Shown: positions 13,041 to 24,141 of the stretch, in pieces
Layout of the letters: each line of letters opens with the position of its first letter
Position numbering within the stretch: position 1 is the first letter of the stretch
Assembly (NCBI GenBank): GCA_028023455.1
Contig: JAQFVV010006310.1
Span: 1,548,001 to 1,612,000 of the forward strand
Direction: 5' to 3'
Source: Epiperipatus broadwayi
Lineage: Eukaryota > Onychophora > Udeonychophora > Euonychophora > Peripatidae
Length of the DNA: 64,000 bases
Translations under genes and position numbers: made by a program
Notes under the pieces: generated by a model
Databases searched by the model: none
What the model saw: the letters and a program-made list of their open reading frames with translations, nothing else
What the model was told of the DNA's origin: nothing

Positions 13041-15973
13041 TATCATCATCATCATTATTATCAACCATTATCAATCTACTGCAGGATGAAGGTCTCTCCA
13101 AGTTTAATCCATCTCCAATCTTTAGCTTTTCTTCTCCACATCACCCCTGCACATGTGCACATGTGGTCTCTTTCTGGGTCTTTTACAATCTCTTGGAATC
13201 CAGTTTAAAATTTCAATTGTCCATCTATTATCATCTCTTCTAACAATATGTCCAGCCCAACTCCACTTCAATCTTTTAATTTTTTCAATGAGGTCAGTAA
13301 CACCTGTTTGTTCTCTTACCCATACATTGCGTTTACGATCTCTTCTTGTTACTCCCAACATACATCTCTCCATACTTCTTTGAGTGGTCTGAAGTCTCTG
13401 AATTGCTCTTCTATTAAGTGTCCAAGTCTCAGATCCATAAGTAAGAACTGGTAAAACACATTTGTTAAAAACTTTCCTTTTCAAACACATAGGCATATTT
13501 CCTTTTAGTATCAAGTTATTTCTACCAAAAGCACTCCAACCAAGTTTAATTCTATGATTAATTTCCTCCATTATGTTTCCATCTATATTAATAATCTGAC
13601 CAAGGTATTTGTAACTGTTAACTTCTTCTAATTCATCATAATCAATCTTTATTTTCATATTTTGAGCAAATCGATTAAACATTACTTTAGTCTTTTTAAC
13701 ATTTATCTTTAGTCCTACTTTTATACTTTCATCTGATAATTCCTGCAACATTTCCTGCAGATCTGAAGCATTATTTGCAAAAACAACTACATCATCTGCG
13801 AAATCTAAATGACTTAAATAATCACCATTTACTTTCACTCCTTTAGTTTCCCATTTTAATCCACAAAATACTTCATGCAGCACTGCTGTAAAAAGTTTTG
13901 GAGATATGGAGTCACCTTGTCTTACACCTTTCTCAATGTTGACTTTCCCAGTGTCATTATGTAATCTAATTGTTGCTGTTGCATTTTTATAAATATTCTT
14001 TAAAATATGACAATATCCTGGATCTATACCTTGATGATCTAATGCTTTAATCACTGAAGAAATGTTTATAGAATCAAATGCCTTTTCATAATCTACAAAT
14101 CCTAAGCATAATGGCAACTCATATTCATTTGTCCTTTCTATAACTTCTCTCAATACCTGGATATGATCTACTGTACTAAAACCACTTTTAAATCCAGCTT
14201 GTTCTCTTGGTTGGTGGAAATCCAATGTTCTCTGTAGACGAGTAGTAATTATCTTGGTAAAATTTTTATATAAAACTGATAAAAGGCTGATAGGTCTGTA
14301 ATTTCTAATATCTTCTTTATCACCTTTTTTAAATATTAATATTATTACTGCATTCTTCCAATCATCCGGTACATCTTTATCATTTAGACATTTGGTATAT
14401 AACTTTGCTAAAAAATTTTCTATTTCTTCACCTGCTTCTTTTAATATATCAATTATAATTCCATCATTACCTGGAGCCTTTCCTTTCTTCATACATTTAA
14501 TTGCATGTCTCACTTCTTCATTTAAAATTCTGGGCAATTTGGAAGATGTAATAGATATAGGAGGTACTTGTTCTTTATTACTATATAATTCTTGATAAAA
14601 ATCTTCTACCAATTTCATGATGTCATCTCTCCTTTTAGTAATAATTCCATCTTTTTTTCTTATTGCAGATATAAATTTCCTACCAATACCAAAATGTTGT
14701 TTTACATTCTTAAGACTTTTATTTTCTTCTACAGCTTTCCTTACTAGTTCACAGTTATACGTTCTTATATCATTTTCAACTCTTTTCCGCACCATTTTAC
14801 AAAATTCGAGATATTCAACTCTTTTTAATGCATCATTTTTGTATATCTTCATATTCCTTCTTTTCTTCATAAATTCTCTAGTCTCAGTAGAAATTTTATT
14901 GGTCAATTGCTGTTTTTTTCTACCAGCTATCTTTGTTGCAGTTTTCAAAAGTGTATCAGTTATTTTCATATTAATTTCATTCAAATCTGAATCATGTTCA
15001 AAATCTACTAATACTTGAAACTGATTTGTAAGTTCTAATTTAAATTCATTAGAATGTTTCTGAAGATTAGGAATATCAACTGTAAATATTGTTTTTCTTA
15101 ATAATTTTTGTCTCTCTAGTTTTACATTAACACGTATCTTACACCTTACTAATTGATGATCACTTCCTGTGTTAAATTTATTAAGAACATTACAATCTTG
15201 AAATATGTATTTCCTGTTAGTCAAAATATAATCCAATTCTGCTGTACCTTCATTTGGATGCTTCCATGTCCATTTCCTTTTAACATTTTTCTCAAAAAAA
15301 GAATTCATAATATAAAGTTTTTCTTTTTCTGCAAACTCCACAAGTCTATGTCCTCTCTCATTTCTATTACCATAACCAAAATTACCCACAGCACTTTCAT
15401 TTTTTTTACCAATTCTAGCATTAAAGTCTCCCATAACAATTTTAAAATGGTGTTTACTCTGATCAAAAGCCTTTTGTACATCCATATAAAAATCTTCTAC
15501 TATTTCATCACTATGAGAACTTGTTGGGGCATAAACCTGAATTATCTGCATTTGGTATCTGCTATTAAGTTGTATAACTAATCTTGCCACTCTGTCCGAT
15601 ACACCATCAATCTCCACAATATTGTTCTTCCACTTTTTATTTATAATGAATCCTACTCCACTTGTATTTCCAATATTTGTGCCTTTATAATAGAGTATAT
15701 GTCCACTTTTTAAATCAATTGTCTCTTCACCTTTTCTTCTAACTTCAGAAAGTCCAATAATGTCCCATTTAATATAAGAGAGTTCTTCTTCTAATTCTTG
15801 CAATCTTCCTTCACTTGAAAGTGATCTGCAGTTGTAAGTACCTATATAAAAAGTCGTCATCAAATGGCAGCCTGGGTCCGCAGTCAGGGGATTCTTAGCA
15901 CCCTCCGCCTTCGGCCACCAACCGCTGCCTTGGTTGGTGACTTTACAGCCTCCTGGGAATAAGGGCCATGCTT
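13041..15973 (-). mobile_element. RTE-type LINE copy B, near full length
   Basis: The 5' end, defined by comparison with copy C, is at 15973 (AAGCATGGCCCTTATTCCC on the minus strand). The 3' end is a short TGATAATAATGATGATGATG-like tail at 13041. Length is about 2.9 kb, with one ORF, a very short 3' UTR and a simple-repeat tail, all usual for the RTE clade. It is the only copy in the window without internal stops across the endonuclease and reverse transcriptase. A small rearrangement close to the 3' end replaces about 26 bases with CACATG (near 13153-13160) and changes the C-terminus. Confidence 0.92.
13122..15860 (-). CDS. Endonuclease-reverse transcriptase of RTE copy B (912 aa from the ATG at 15860)
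   Basis: This is the single protein of an RTE LINE. It nicks the target and primes reverse transcription of its own RNA. Counting from the ATG at 15860, an APE-type endonuclease occupies about residues 5-245: TYNCRSL with N10, LSEV with E39, GDFNARIG with D145 and N147, ELDYIL with D210, and SDH 233-235. Reverse transcriptase spans about 455-800: [26 protein letters not shown] with D590, [10 protein letters not shown], and FADD with D689-D690. A C-terminal region with SETWTLNRRAIQ and WAGHIVRRDD follows. The open frame continues upstream to an ATG at 16085, but the first codons of that extension lie outside the element, so 15860 is preferred. The last residues (HMCRGDVEKKS) come from a frame change and replace about 40 family residues. 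Whether it is active is unknown. Confidence 0.85.
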   Translation of the reverse strand: MTTFYIGTYNCRSLSSEGRLQELEEELSYIKWDIIGLSEVRRKGEETIDLKSGHILYYKGTNIGNTSGVGFIINKKWKNNIVEIDGVSDRVARLVIQLNSRYQMQIIQVYAPTSSHSDEIVEDFYMDVQKAFDQSKHHFKIVMGDFNARIGKKNESAVGNFGYGNRNERGHRLVEFAEKEKLYIMNSFFEKNVKRKWTWKHPNEGTAELDYILTNRKYIFQDCNVLNKFNTGSDHQLVRCKIRVNVKLERQKLLRKTIFTVDIPNLQKHSNEFKLELTNQFQVLVDFEHDSDLNEINMKITDTLLKTATKIAGRKKQQLTNKISTETREFMKKRRNMKIYKNDALKRVEYLEFCKMVRKRVENDIRTYNCELVRKAVEENKSLKNVKQHFGIGRKFISAIRKKDGIITKRRDDIMKLVEDFYQELYSNKEQVPPISITSSKLPRILNEEVRHAIKCMKKGKAPGNDGIIIDILKEAGEEIENFLAKLYTKCLNDKDVPDDWKNAVIILIFKKGDKEDIRNYRPISLLSVLYKNFTKIITTRLQRTLDFHQPREQAGFKSGFSTVDHIQVLREVIERTNEYELPLCLGFVDYEKAFDSINISSVIKALDHQGIDPGYCHILKNIYKNATATIRLHNDTGKVNIEKGVRQGDSISPKLFTAVLHEVFCGLKWETKGVKVNGDYLSHLDFADDVVVFANNASDLQEMLQELSDESIKVGLKINVKKTKVMFNRFAQNMKIKIDYDELEEVNSYKYLGQIINIDGNIMEEINHRIKLGWSAFGRNNLILKGNMPMCLKRKVFNKCVLPVLTYGSETWTLNRRAIQRLQTTQRSMERCMLGVTRRDRKRNVWVREQTGVTDLIEKIKRLKWSWAGHIVRRDDNRWTIEILNWIPRDCKRPRKRPHVHMCRGDVEKKS

Positions 15974-16870
15974 TTAAAAAAATAGTTATATAAAACATAC
16001 TATGGGAAAAAAAAAACATTATTTTTTTACTGATATATATATATGAGCTTTTAAATAGCTTATTGTAATGTAAAAGTTTTTCCAATTCCTGTCCTTCATT
16101 AAAAGAGGAACAATAGAAAAAATTTACTTATTAGGCTAATTGAAAAACTGAATTGTGAGAGCTTTAAGTTTAATGATTTTCTATTCTTATTTTATTCAAT
16201 AGTTAAGTAAAAATAATGTCCATTTCCCGAGTCATTGGATGGCAAGCTATTTGGAAAAAAAAATCCTAGCATCATTTGTATGGCAGAAAGTAGAGGATGC
16301 ACTAACTAATGACTGATCCGTGAAATCCTTATGATATATATATAGGGTACCCTAAAACAAATATACTGCATATATTTGTCAATACTAAAAATAACAATCT
16401 TCAATTAATGATTGGTATTTGAGGGAAGATTTAACAAAAAGTAAAATGTTATACCATTCCCAAAACCTTTTTTGATGATCATTTTAAGAACAAATGGAAG
16501 CATAAAGTATTTATAACAATTGTCTTATTTAATATCAGGTTATTTGAAATATAAATGCATATATAGATATATCCATTGCTGCATGTATGATGATATAATC
16601 TAAAATCTGAAAAATATATTATTGGTATTATAGCACATTTTAGTCAGTTTATTTTGAATAATAATATAAAAAATTGCTATGGTATTTTTAATTCCAGGTA
16701 TATATGTGTTTTTATTGTACATCTAAAATATTTCTAATGAAGTCTCTCCATTATTTATATTTAAATTTGTATTCATTTAAATATCACAAAGTTATAGCTT
16801 GAATTATTTACCAATTTGTAGAGATATAATCAATAATAAACTATTATATAAATTATACATTATATATATA
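15974..16870. other. AT-rich DNA, no gene seen
   Basis: Flank of RTE copy B. No supported feature. Confidence 0.5.
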
Positions 16871-16929
16871 TGGATTGAACTTGGAGGGACCATCCTGCAA
16901 TGAATTGATAATGGTTGAAAATGATGATG
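16871..16929 (+). mobile_element. RTE 3'-end fragment (copy E, about 60 bp)
   Basis: The segment reads TGGATTGAACTTGGAGGGAC, then CATCCTGCA, then GATAATGGTTGA and an ATGATGATG tail. It matches the last 60 bases of copy C (about 40397-40456) with a few substitutions. It is an extreme 5' truncation, as expected from aborted target-primed reverse transcription. Confidence 0.8.
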
Positions 16930-17871
16930 TGTCAAAATATTCAAAGTATGTATATCTTTGTTTTTTTTTTGAGCATCCTTTTTACAGTATTATTCACATT
17001 CTTTTACATATAATATTTTAATTTGCATTTAGACTAAACCAATCAATTCACAAATCCTCAAATGTCAAATGCTCATGTTTATATGTAATATATATTATAT
17101 AAATTAATCTTCCAAGTGCCACATTTTAAATGAGATCTCTTTCATAGCAACAACCTTTTACCAAATACTTAAATGAATGACATATTTGCTCTTAAATAAA
17201 TAAAGTTAAAATTATGTCTTTATTGAAAAGTTATTTTTGTCAAAGAACGATTGTTTCAAATACAGTACTCGCAAAGTCATTTTATATAATGGATTGTAAA
17301 ATAAATAAATGCACATTTATTCTCTCTGTATTTATATTCGATTCCAAACCAAATACAATGTTTGCTTAATGCCTCCTTAATCAAATATTAAATATACATA
17401 TTTAAATCACACACACACTCCTAAAATTATATTTGTAAATTAATATAAAAAAATAAAAAATAAATTAAATATCTATAAATTAATAAGCTAAATGCAATAA
17501 GAATATTTTAAACATTTTCTAAATAGAACATATTGAATTACTAAGTTGAAAGAAAATAAACTGATTAGCATTTTAAATAAACAAATAAAAAGAGATTAAT
17601 TCACAATTGTTTTGAATTATCATTTTAATTCCAGCTGCATAAAGATTTTGCATCTATAAAAAATAAATATATACTTTTTTTTTTTAAAGGATTGCATGAA
17701 TGCCATTTTATTTGTTGTTACACACTGGTATATTTCCATCATCTAATTGAATTATTAAATATTTTTAGAAAATTCAAAATTTACAGATTATATTGAACAA
17801 TATTTCAAGTGATATTTTCTTCTTTCCTTCATAGATTACAATCCTGATCTGTGACAGTGCTGGTATGAGGA
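16930..17871. other. AT-rich DNA, no gene seen
   Basis: No supported feature; short microsatellite-like ACACAC near 17411. Confidence 0.5.
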
Positions 17872-18045
17872 TTGAAATAGTAATCTCTAGATTCAAGAAT
17901 ACTAAATTTAAGGTGACACTCTAACCAAATGTGAGATAACTAACATCCTAATCAACTAGGCTATTCTGCAAAAAAGTAGAATAGCTGAATTGGTTAGAGC
18001 ATCACTTTAAATTCTGTATTCAAGAATGTAAAGATTACAAAATTA
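17872..18045. repeat. Head-to-head pair of tRNA-derived SINE remnants
   Basis: On the plus strand, about 17981-18045 carries GAATAGCTGAATTGGTTAGA, very close to a tRNA D-arm / A-box, followed by a tRNA-like body. On the minus strand, about 17972-17872 carries a second copy, seen as CTCTAACCAA and GGCTATTCT on the plus strand. The two copies form an imperfect inverted repeat, including TTGAATAC/TTCAAGAATA blocks. B-boxes are not well preserved. They are probably two old insertions of one tRNA-derived SINE in opposite orientation. Confidence 0.55.
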
Positions 18046-18556
18046 GTCTCTTTGCTAGTACAACCATTGATCAAGCCAGCAATATATAAAGGAGAAATGC
18101 TATTACTAAGAGCTGAAAGTATTTAGAAAAATGTATAAAGTTTGAATTTTTCTAAAAACATTTAACAATTAAACTTGATAATGGAAATGAATCATGTTAG
18201 AACTACAAATTTAAATATTTTAAATGTTTATATTATATCTAATATGCAAAAACTACTTAACTGGAGTTTCAAAATTAACCGGAAATTTATAATGAAGAGA
18301 TGATATGACGTTTTGCAATCATAATGACCAGTAACTTTACTTTAAAAACTAAAAAAATTGTAATTTCTAAATTTTTATTTAATACATTTTTTTTTTTTTT
18401 TTTGAATAGTAGATAATTGAAATCACGACAACTAAGAAAATTATGGAGGTGAATGAGATTACTATATTTGAAAACATAAGTGATCAATTTTTTTAAAAAT
18501 AAATTCTTGTATATATGCAGATTTAAATATATTTGTAAAGCAATAAACGTTAGCTA
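18046..18556. other. AT-rich DNA, no gene seen
   Basis: No supported feature. Confidence 0.45.
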
Positions 18557-18647
18557 ATGTGTATACCATGATAATAATTTACACATCCTACTTTCTAGAG
18601 CGTTATTTGGAAATCTGACTTGTAAATTATTTTTATGGTATACACAT
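18557..18647. mobile_element. 91-bp MITE with 27-bp inverted ends
   Basis: The left end ATGTGTATACCATGATAATA and the right end (read on the opposite strand, ATGTGTATACCATAAAAATA) match and continue through AATTTACA. The loop is only about 38 bases. It has no coding capacity. The flanks do not show an obvious long target duplication. It is a probable miniature DNA transposon or foldback. Confidence 0.65.
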
Positions 18648-19105
18648 AATTTATTTCTTTAAAAATATTATATACTGTATTCTCATTTCTACATATTTAA
18701 CAGAAGTATTTACTTGCAAGATTTGAATTATTGGAATTTAAATTAAAATTTATATTAAGTAAATTCAAGTACATATGTAAATTATATATATGCGAGATTG
18801 TAGAAAAATCATTATTTTGAGAATGTAATTAATAATTTAATAAAAAACTTCTTTCATCAAATAAATTATCTTTATTGCTACTTTTTCAACAAGAGAAATA
18901 TAAACAGGATTAGTTACTCACTTTCAATTAATTGTCTTGGAAATTCATATAAAATATTCATTAAAATATCATGTTTTATTTTGTAATTTAATTTATATGT
19001 TTGGTATTACTTTGAAACATTATTTTGCTTACTCTAGGGAAATAAAATTGCTATAGAAAGCTCAATATACTTTTAAGTTTAGATGGCAATATTTTTTTTT
19101 TATAT
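18648..19105. other. AT-rich DNA, no gene seen
   Basis: No supported feature. The last 18 bases include the left target duplication of the following SINE. Confidence 0.45.
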
Positions 19106-19185
19106 GTCAAGACATTGATCTAAGCGAACCCAGGCCAGCTGCTTGGAAGGCAGCTATGCTAACCGCTAGTCCACCAATGCTTGAC
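19106..19185 (-). mobile_element. Short tRNA-derived SINE, copy 1
   Basis: On the minus strand it starts GTCAAGCATTGGTGG, continues with ACTAGCGGTTAGCATAGC (D-arm / A-box like), GCTGC-CTTCCAA-GCAGC (anticodon arm, loop reading TCC), and GGGTTCGCTTAG (B-box like). Its ends GTCAAGCATTG and CAATGTCTTGAC are complementary apart from one extra base. AT-rich direct repeats (AATATTTTTTTTT at 19088-19100 and 19186-19198) flank it and look like a target duplication. It shares the first 15 bases and overall layout with the copy at 60743-60847. Confidence 0.75.
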
Positions 19186-19461
19186 AATATTTTTTTTTAA
19201 AAAAAATCCACGATTGTCACAATTTTCTGAAAAGAAGTGTTAGAAAATCTGAAGAGGTACAACATATTAATCCATTTTCCTTGCAGTATCTTAATTTTGA
19301 AAATAATTATTCATAGAATAATCATACTGTTTTTTAATAGGAGAGTTGAAAGCCCCATGTTTGCCAATAATACGACTTTTTAAATCATTAATTTTTCACC
19401 ATTTGTTTACTTAAAGTCATATTTCACTTTCAACTTAACCTTAATGTTTAGACCAATTTTA

Positions 19462-19774
19462 ATTAATAGATAAAAAACTTTTTTATATTAAATGTTTTCA
19501 CCGACTATGCACTATAAAGAAATAAAATAATTGTTTCTTCAACTACAATTGTTTTTAAATTTAACTTGAAATAAAAGCATGGGGGAGGAGGGTGACCAGA
19601 AATTAAGTCAATCCTTTGTCATAAAAATTAGGGATTGACTTTATTAATTTCTGGACCTCCTGTGCTTTTATTTCAAGTTAAATCTAAAAACTTCAATTGA
19701 GGTTGAAGAAAAAAATATTTATTTTTAGTGCACAGTCAATAAAAGCATTTAATAAAAAAATTATCTATTATTTT
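19462..19774. repeat. Foldback element, about 313 bp
   Basis: Arms of about 145 bases (19462-19614 and 19632-19774) are inverted copies. The shared landmarks are AATAGATAA at the outer ends, ATTAAATG, a GACTATGCACT / AGTGCACAGTC block, TTTAACTTGAAATAAAAGCA, CCAGAAATTAA, and AAGTCAATCC at the centre. Similarity is about 75-80 percent by eye. No coding capacity. It resembles a MITE or foldback transposon and would form a long hairpin if transcribed. Confidence 0.75.
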
Positions 19775-22700
19775 TAAGTTTTTAGTATTGGCACAGTAAA
19801 TGAAAACATAAGATTATATCATACTTTAAATTAACTGGACACTTATGGTTGATATATATAGATATCACTACATATTTCTGCTATAAGTTAAAATGTATAT
19901 CCCTTATGTATATATTGTAAATGAACTTCACTTAATATGTATAATTTTACTTTAAATCAATATCACACATACTGTATATGTAAGTCATTAGATATTTCTG
20001 CAGTAAGTTGATATTATATATACTCTTAATGTTATATGAATTTCTATTTTATACACATACTGTATATTGTAACAGGATGGGGATCAAAGGTGGTCATACC
20101 TGAGGTGAACATGGGTGATGGTGGTAGTGGTAAAAAAAAACAAAATATCAAATTTACAAAGAAGTATAATATTTAAGTAAGATATTATTTAAAAAATGTT
20201 AAAGTAATGTTTAACATAAAAAAAAACAACAACGCAATTTTATATATTATAGAGAGCGTGAGATCAGCCAGCTATTTGTTAGATCAGAAGAGATCAGTTA
20301 GTTACTCAGTTAACTTCCTAGAGCAACTATAAGTATAATTATAAATCCACCAGCACTATCAATAAGTAAATAAAAATAATACTCATAAGAAATAGCCATT
20401 CATCACCATGCACGATCTATAAAAATAAATCAATAAAATCAACAGTCAATCTGGTGACTAGATTAGAAATGGGTCTTTTGTAGACCAGGCTAACTATTGA
20501 GCCATTGCCAGCTTGGGCAATTATTTAAACATAATTTGGATGCACCAACTTAAGTGCTCATCCATGAGAATATATAATAAAAAATCAGAAAAACAATAAT
20601 GCTGGGACATTAAAACATCCTGATCATCATCACTTGCTATGGCCACCTGTACTGGCCAACTATAAACTTAACTTTTAATAAAACTAAACTAAAATCAAAT
20701 GTAGTGCATGGGCTTTAAAGAGTATTCTTTTGTGGCAACCAGGATGATTGATCATCTCTGGATGCCTAAAAGCACATATACACCCCCATTCATATATTTA
20801 GCCCATGCTCAAATCTGGCTCAGAGAACATAAGCTCTATTACTGTATGTGACCAAGAGATGATGGAACAGATATTCTAAAAATATTTAGAATCACTGGAA
20901 TAATTTTCATAATTAAACATATTTATTAACAATAAAAAAATGATATTAAAGTCTAAAATAAGGCTATGCATATCAATTAAGCCATCTGATTTTGATTAAC
21001 ATACAATAAGAACAAATCACATTGTGATTTACAAAATTTAAGTTATTACATTATGATTTACATTATTAATATACAAATTGAAATTACTATATGGCTTGCA
21101 TATAAGTTCCACTAGGTTTATCTAAAACCCATTCAGCTCACAGGCATGTGGCTTGATATAAAATGAACATGTTTGAATTGACAAAATAAAATTAAAATAT
21201 AATTAATTTCATTTGAAAGCTATACATAAAATTCACACACATGTGTATCTATGAACATATAGATGATATGAATTAATAATATTAGTCTCTTTTTGTTTCA
21301 GTCAATAAAAGTATTTTCTTTTTCCCTTTTTAAAAAAAATAGTCAATTTTTTTTGACAGGTAACTCAAAAGTTTTTTTTTATGACAGATTATTTTCAATT
21401 AATTAATTACATCTTTAAATTAATCTAAAAAAGATTTTTGAAGTCCTCTTTTTTTTTTCAAAATAGATTGTCCATAAATCAATCATTTTTAGATTTTAAT
21501 TCAATTCAAGCAAAATTATTTACTTATCTTTTAAAATATATAGATTTTTAAGTCATTTTTACCAAAGAAATTATTTAAAATTTCAATCTCATTATATATA
21601 ATGCTATTCACCATTGTATATACATTTATCTGTGCTTCTGTTTGTGAGTTGGTCTTAGTGAGATGGATATAATTCAGGATTGTCATAATCATGAAGGTAT
21701 AATTCAGGTATGGTTGTTGGCATTGATCAGTTCCTTTCTGGCTAGGATTGGTCTAGAAAAGTTAGCTGTTTTCTCAGAACACATTTGTATCTATGAATTA
21801 TAAAGAATCTTGACTCTTTCCTCCATGTGAATGCAAACTCCATCAGTAAACTAGATTAGCTGTTTTCTTGCATTCTTATATCCTCATGGTAGTTTTCTGT
21901 ATATTTATGTCAGTCATCTCTGCAACTAGCTTTACTGTGACCATTCTCTGCTAGTTATCAACAAACTGCAGCCAACTCTTCATAAAATATTTTAGCTATC
22001 TTTGCAACTAGCTACGAACCAGCTACTTCTTTGCATATTAAAACCAGACCCTTCTTGCCAGCTTACAGAAACTACAAGCCAAACTTTGCAGTTAGTTTAT
22101 TTGGCCACTGCTTCTCAAAAATTTAAACCAAAACTGAAATATTTTTATTCAAATCTTTTATAGTCTTGGATTACTGAGGTGTTAACAACACTAATTTAAA
22201 ACCTTTTTTGTCTCTCTTGATTGGAAAGTTTTAATCCCTCCAAAAGCATTTTTAATTAAAAAGCTACATTTGGAAATCTTATCAAAGATTTTTAAAAATA
22301 GATAGAAATGTATACAAGCATTAAGTTTTTTTTTAAAAAAAATTTTTTTTTACAATTATCAGAAACATCTTTGTTTTTAAATTTCAAAATCAGAATAATA
22401 ATTTATTTAGACCTTTTAAAATGTTTTATTTAATAATAAAATTCTGATTTAAATTGAGTAATTTAACCTTTTACAGTCATTATTATTTTTTATTCAAGTG
22501 AAATGTAGAAAATATCTACAAAAATTTGTTTATTTCTACTTTTCCTTTACTTTATATATATTTGTGCACACACACTATATTATTGTGTGCCATGTAACAG
22601 ACTGTTATATATTATATTATGTGGTCATAATTATATAAGTATAATAAATCAGTAAGTTTAAATTGATATTTATTTTTATTTTAAAAGTTTTTTTAAAAAA

Positions 22701-24046
22701 TGTTAAAGAAAAAAAATTGTGATCTTTTTTAACTTTATACAATTGTTTTAAATAATGGGATTTTTCTAGTTTACTTAAAAAAAAAACAATTGTTTTAATC
22801 GATTGAGCGTTTGTAGTGTGTCAGACACTTGCGGCAGCTGATTCGTTGAAATTTTTTTAAAAATTGCATGAAAACTACAAGCATGATATCAACAGAAATC
22901 CTACAGTCATTGCTGCTTAAATCTCTCTTTAAAATAGTGTATCACAAGTTGAAATCAGATAAAATTTGAATTTTTTATTAATAGGTACATTTAATTTTTT
23001 TCTTTTCTGGTCAGTTTACTAGCTTACACAAAGATGACAAAGGCAGAATTGCTTTATTGTCCAGACTTGTTACTAAAATGAATTAAAAATATGCTGATGA
23101 TTCACATTTCAAGGCTTTCAACACAATAAAAACGTAATCGTGGAATATTGGTCATAAGTATTCAATTTTAATTTTTTAATAATTTGAATAGTATTTTAAA
23201 AATTATTGGATAAATAGTATAATTTATTAATGTTTGTATTGGTGTATCTGTGTAGTATATAAATTATATATTAAATCATTTATGCTCTTTATTATACAGT
23301 ATATAAATTTGTATTCAAATATAACAAGTGATTTATGTACAATGTAGTTTTGGATCTCTGATCCAAGTTTGAGGCAACCTTATTTTATAGACATAATGAT
23401 TTTGAAAAGGTTTAATAATTTATTAATGTGTTTATATTTGTATTAGTGTATTTGTGTTTGCACTTGCATGTTTATATTTGTATAACAAGTAATGATTTAC
23501 ATATATAGAGCTCTGCAGTGTAAATTTTAAGAATGATTATCACATGTACAGAAAGGTTGCAGTTGATAAAGCAATCACAAAATTTACTGGGCATAGTACC
23601 ATGTGAAAATATAAACACTTAAAACCAATAGAGATTTCAAATGGTGTGGGTATGATGATAGCCACAATGGTTATGTACATACCATATGGAATTGTATGCA
23701 GGCAAAGAATCAAATTCTGATTTTTGTCTAGACCTTGATACTCATGCTGTAGAATCAGTAGTTTTGCTACATCTTGCATCACATTATTTTCAAGTCTATA
23801 GCTAGCAAATGAACTATAAGTAAATAAATTATATCTCTGTGGGACAATAAATATAACAAGATAGCATCATTGGTGTACACAAAAAGTATAAAATGAAGAG
23901 ATGAAACTCATTTTATCATTGATACAGACAGTAGCCTACAATTTCTAGTTTTAGATAGATGAATCCAATTGCTATGATGATAAATGTATTTCCACCTGGA
24001 AGTGATTTGTTTGTATCTTTTATTAGGTTGAATCTTTTTCTTATAG
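19775..24046. other. AT-rich DNA with unclassified, less AT-biased blocks
   Basis: Two stretches, about 20060-20870 and 21600-22130, have visibly more G and C than the surroundings and contain no sustained ORF. The second repeats TCTTTGCAACTAGCTA-like phrases at about 21930 and 22000. They may be old dispersed repeats, but I cannot place them. A two-strand scan shows no gene that I can support. Confidence 0.45.
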
Positions 24047-24141
24047 ATGTCTGAGATTTTTTAACTTTTGAGGTACAAGATAAAAATGAAGAATTCTTGT
24101 GCGACTAATTTTGGAGATTCTGAAGCTATGGATTATCCCAG
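24047..24141 (+). CDS. Candidate first coding exon (weak)
   Basis: A pyrimidine-rich tract ending TTTTTCTTATAG at 24046 could be an acceptor. The exon would hold a short leader, an ATG at 24086, 18 codons (MKNSCATNFGDSEAMDYP) plus two bases, and then a textbook donor CAG|GTAAGA at 24141/24142. The base composition of the codons is less AT-biased than that of the neighbours. I find no convincing next exon downstream within a few kb and do not recognise the peptide. It could be a real start exon of a plus-strand gene, or chance. Confidence 0.25.

Noticed and set aside
13034-15581. Plus-strand ORFs over RTE copy B, and minus-strand ORFs over copies A and C
   Set aside because: They are antisense shadows of the RTE protein and recur at equivalent places in every copy.
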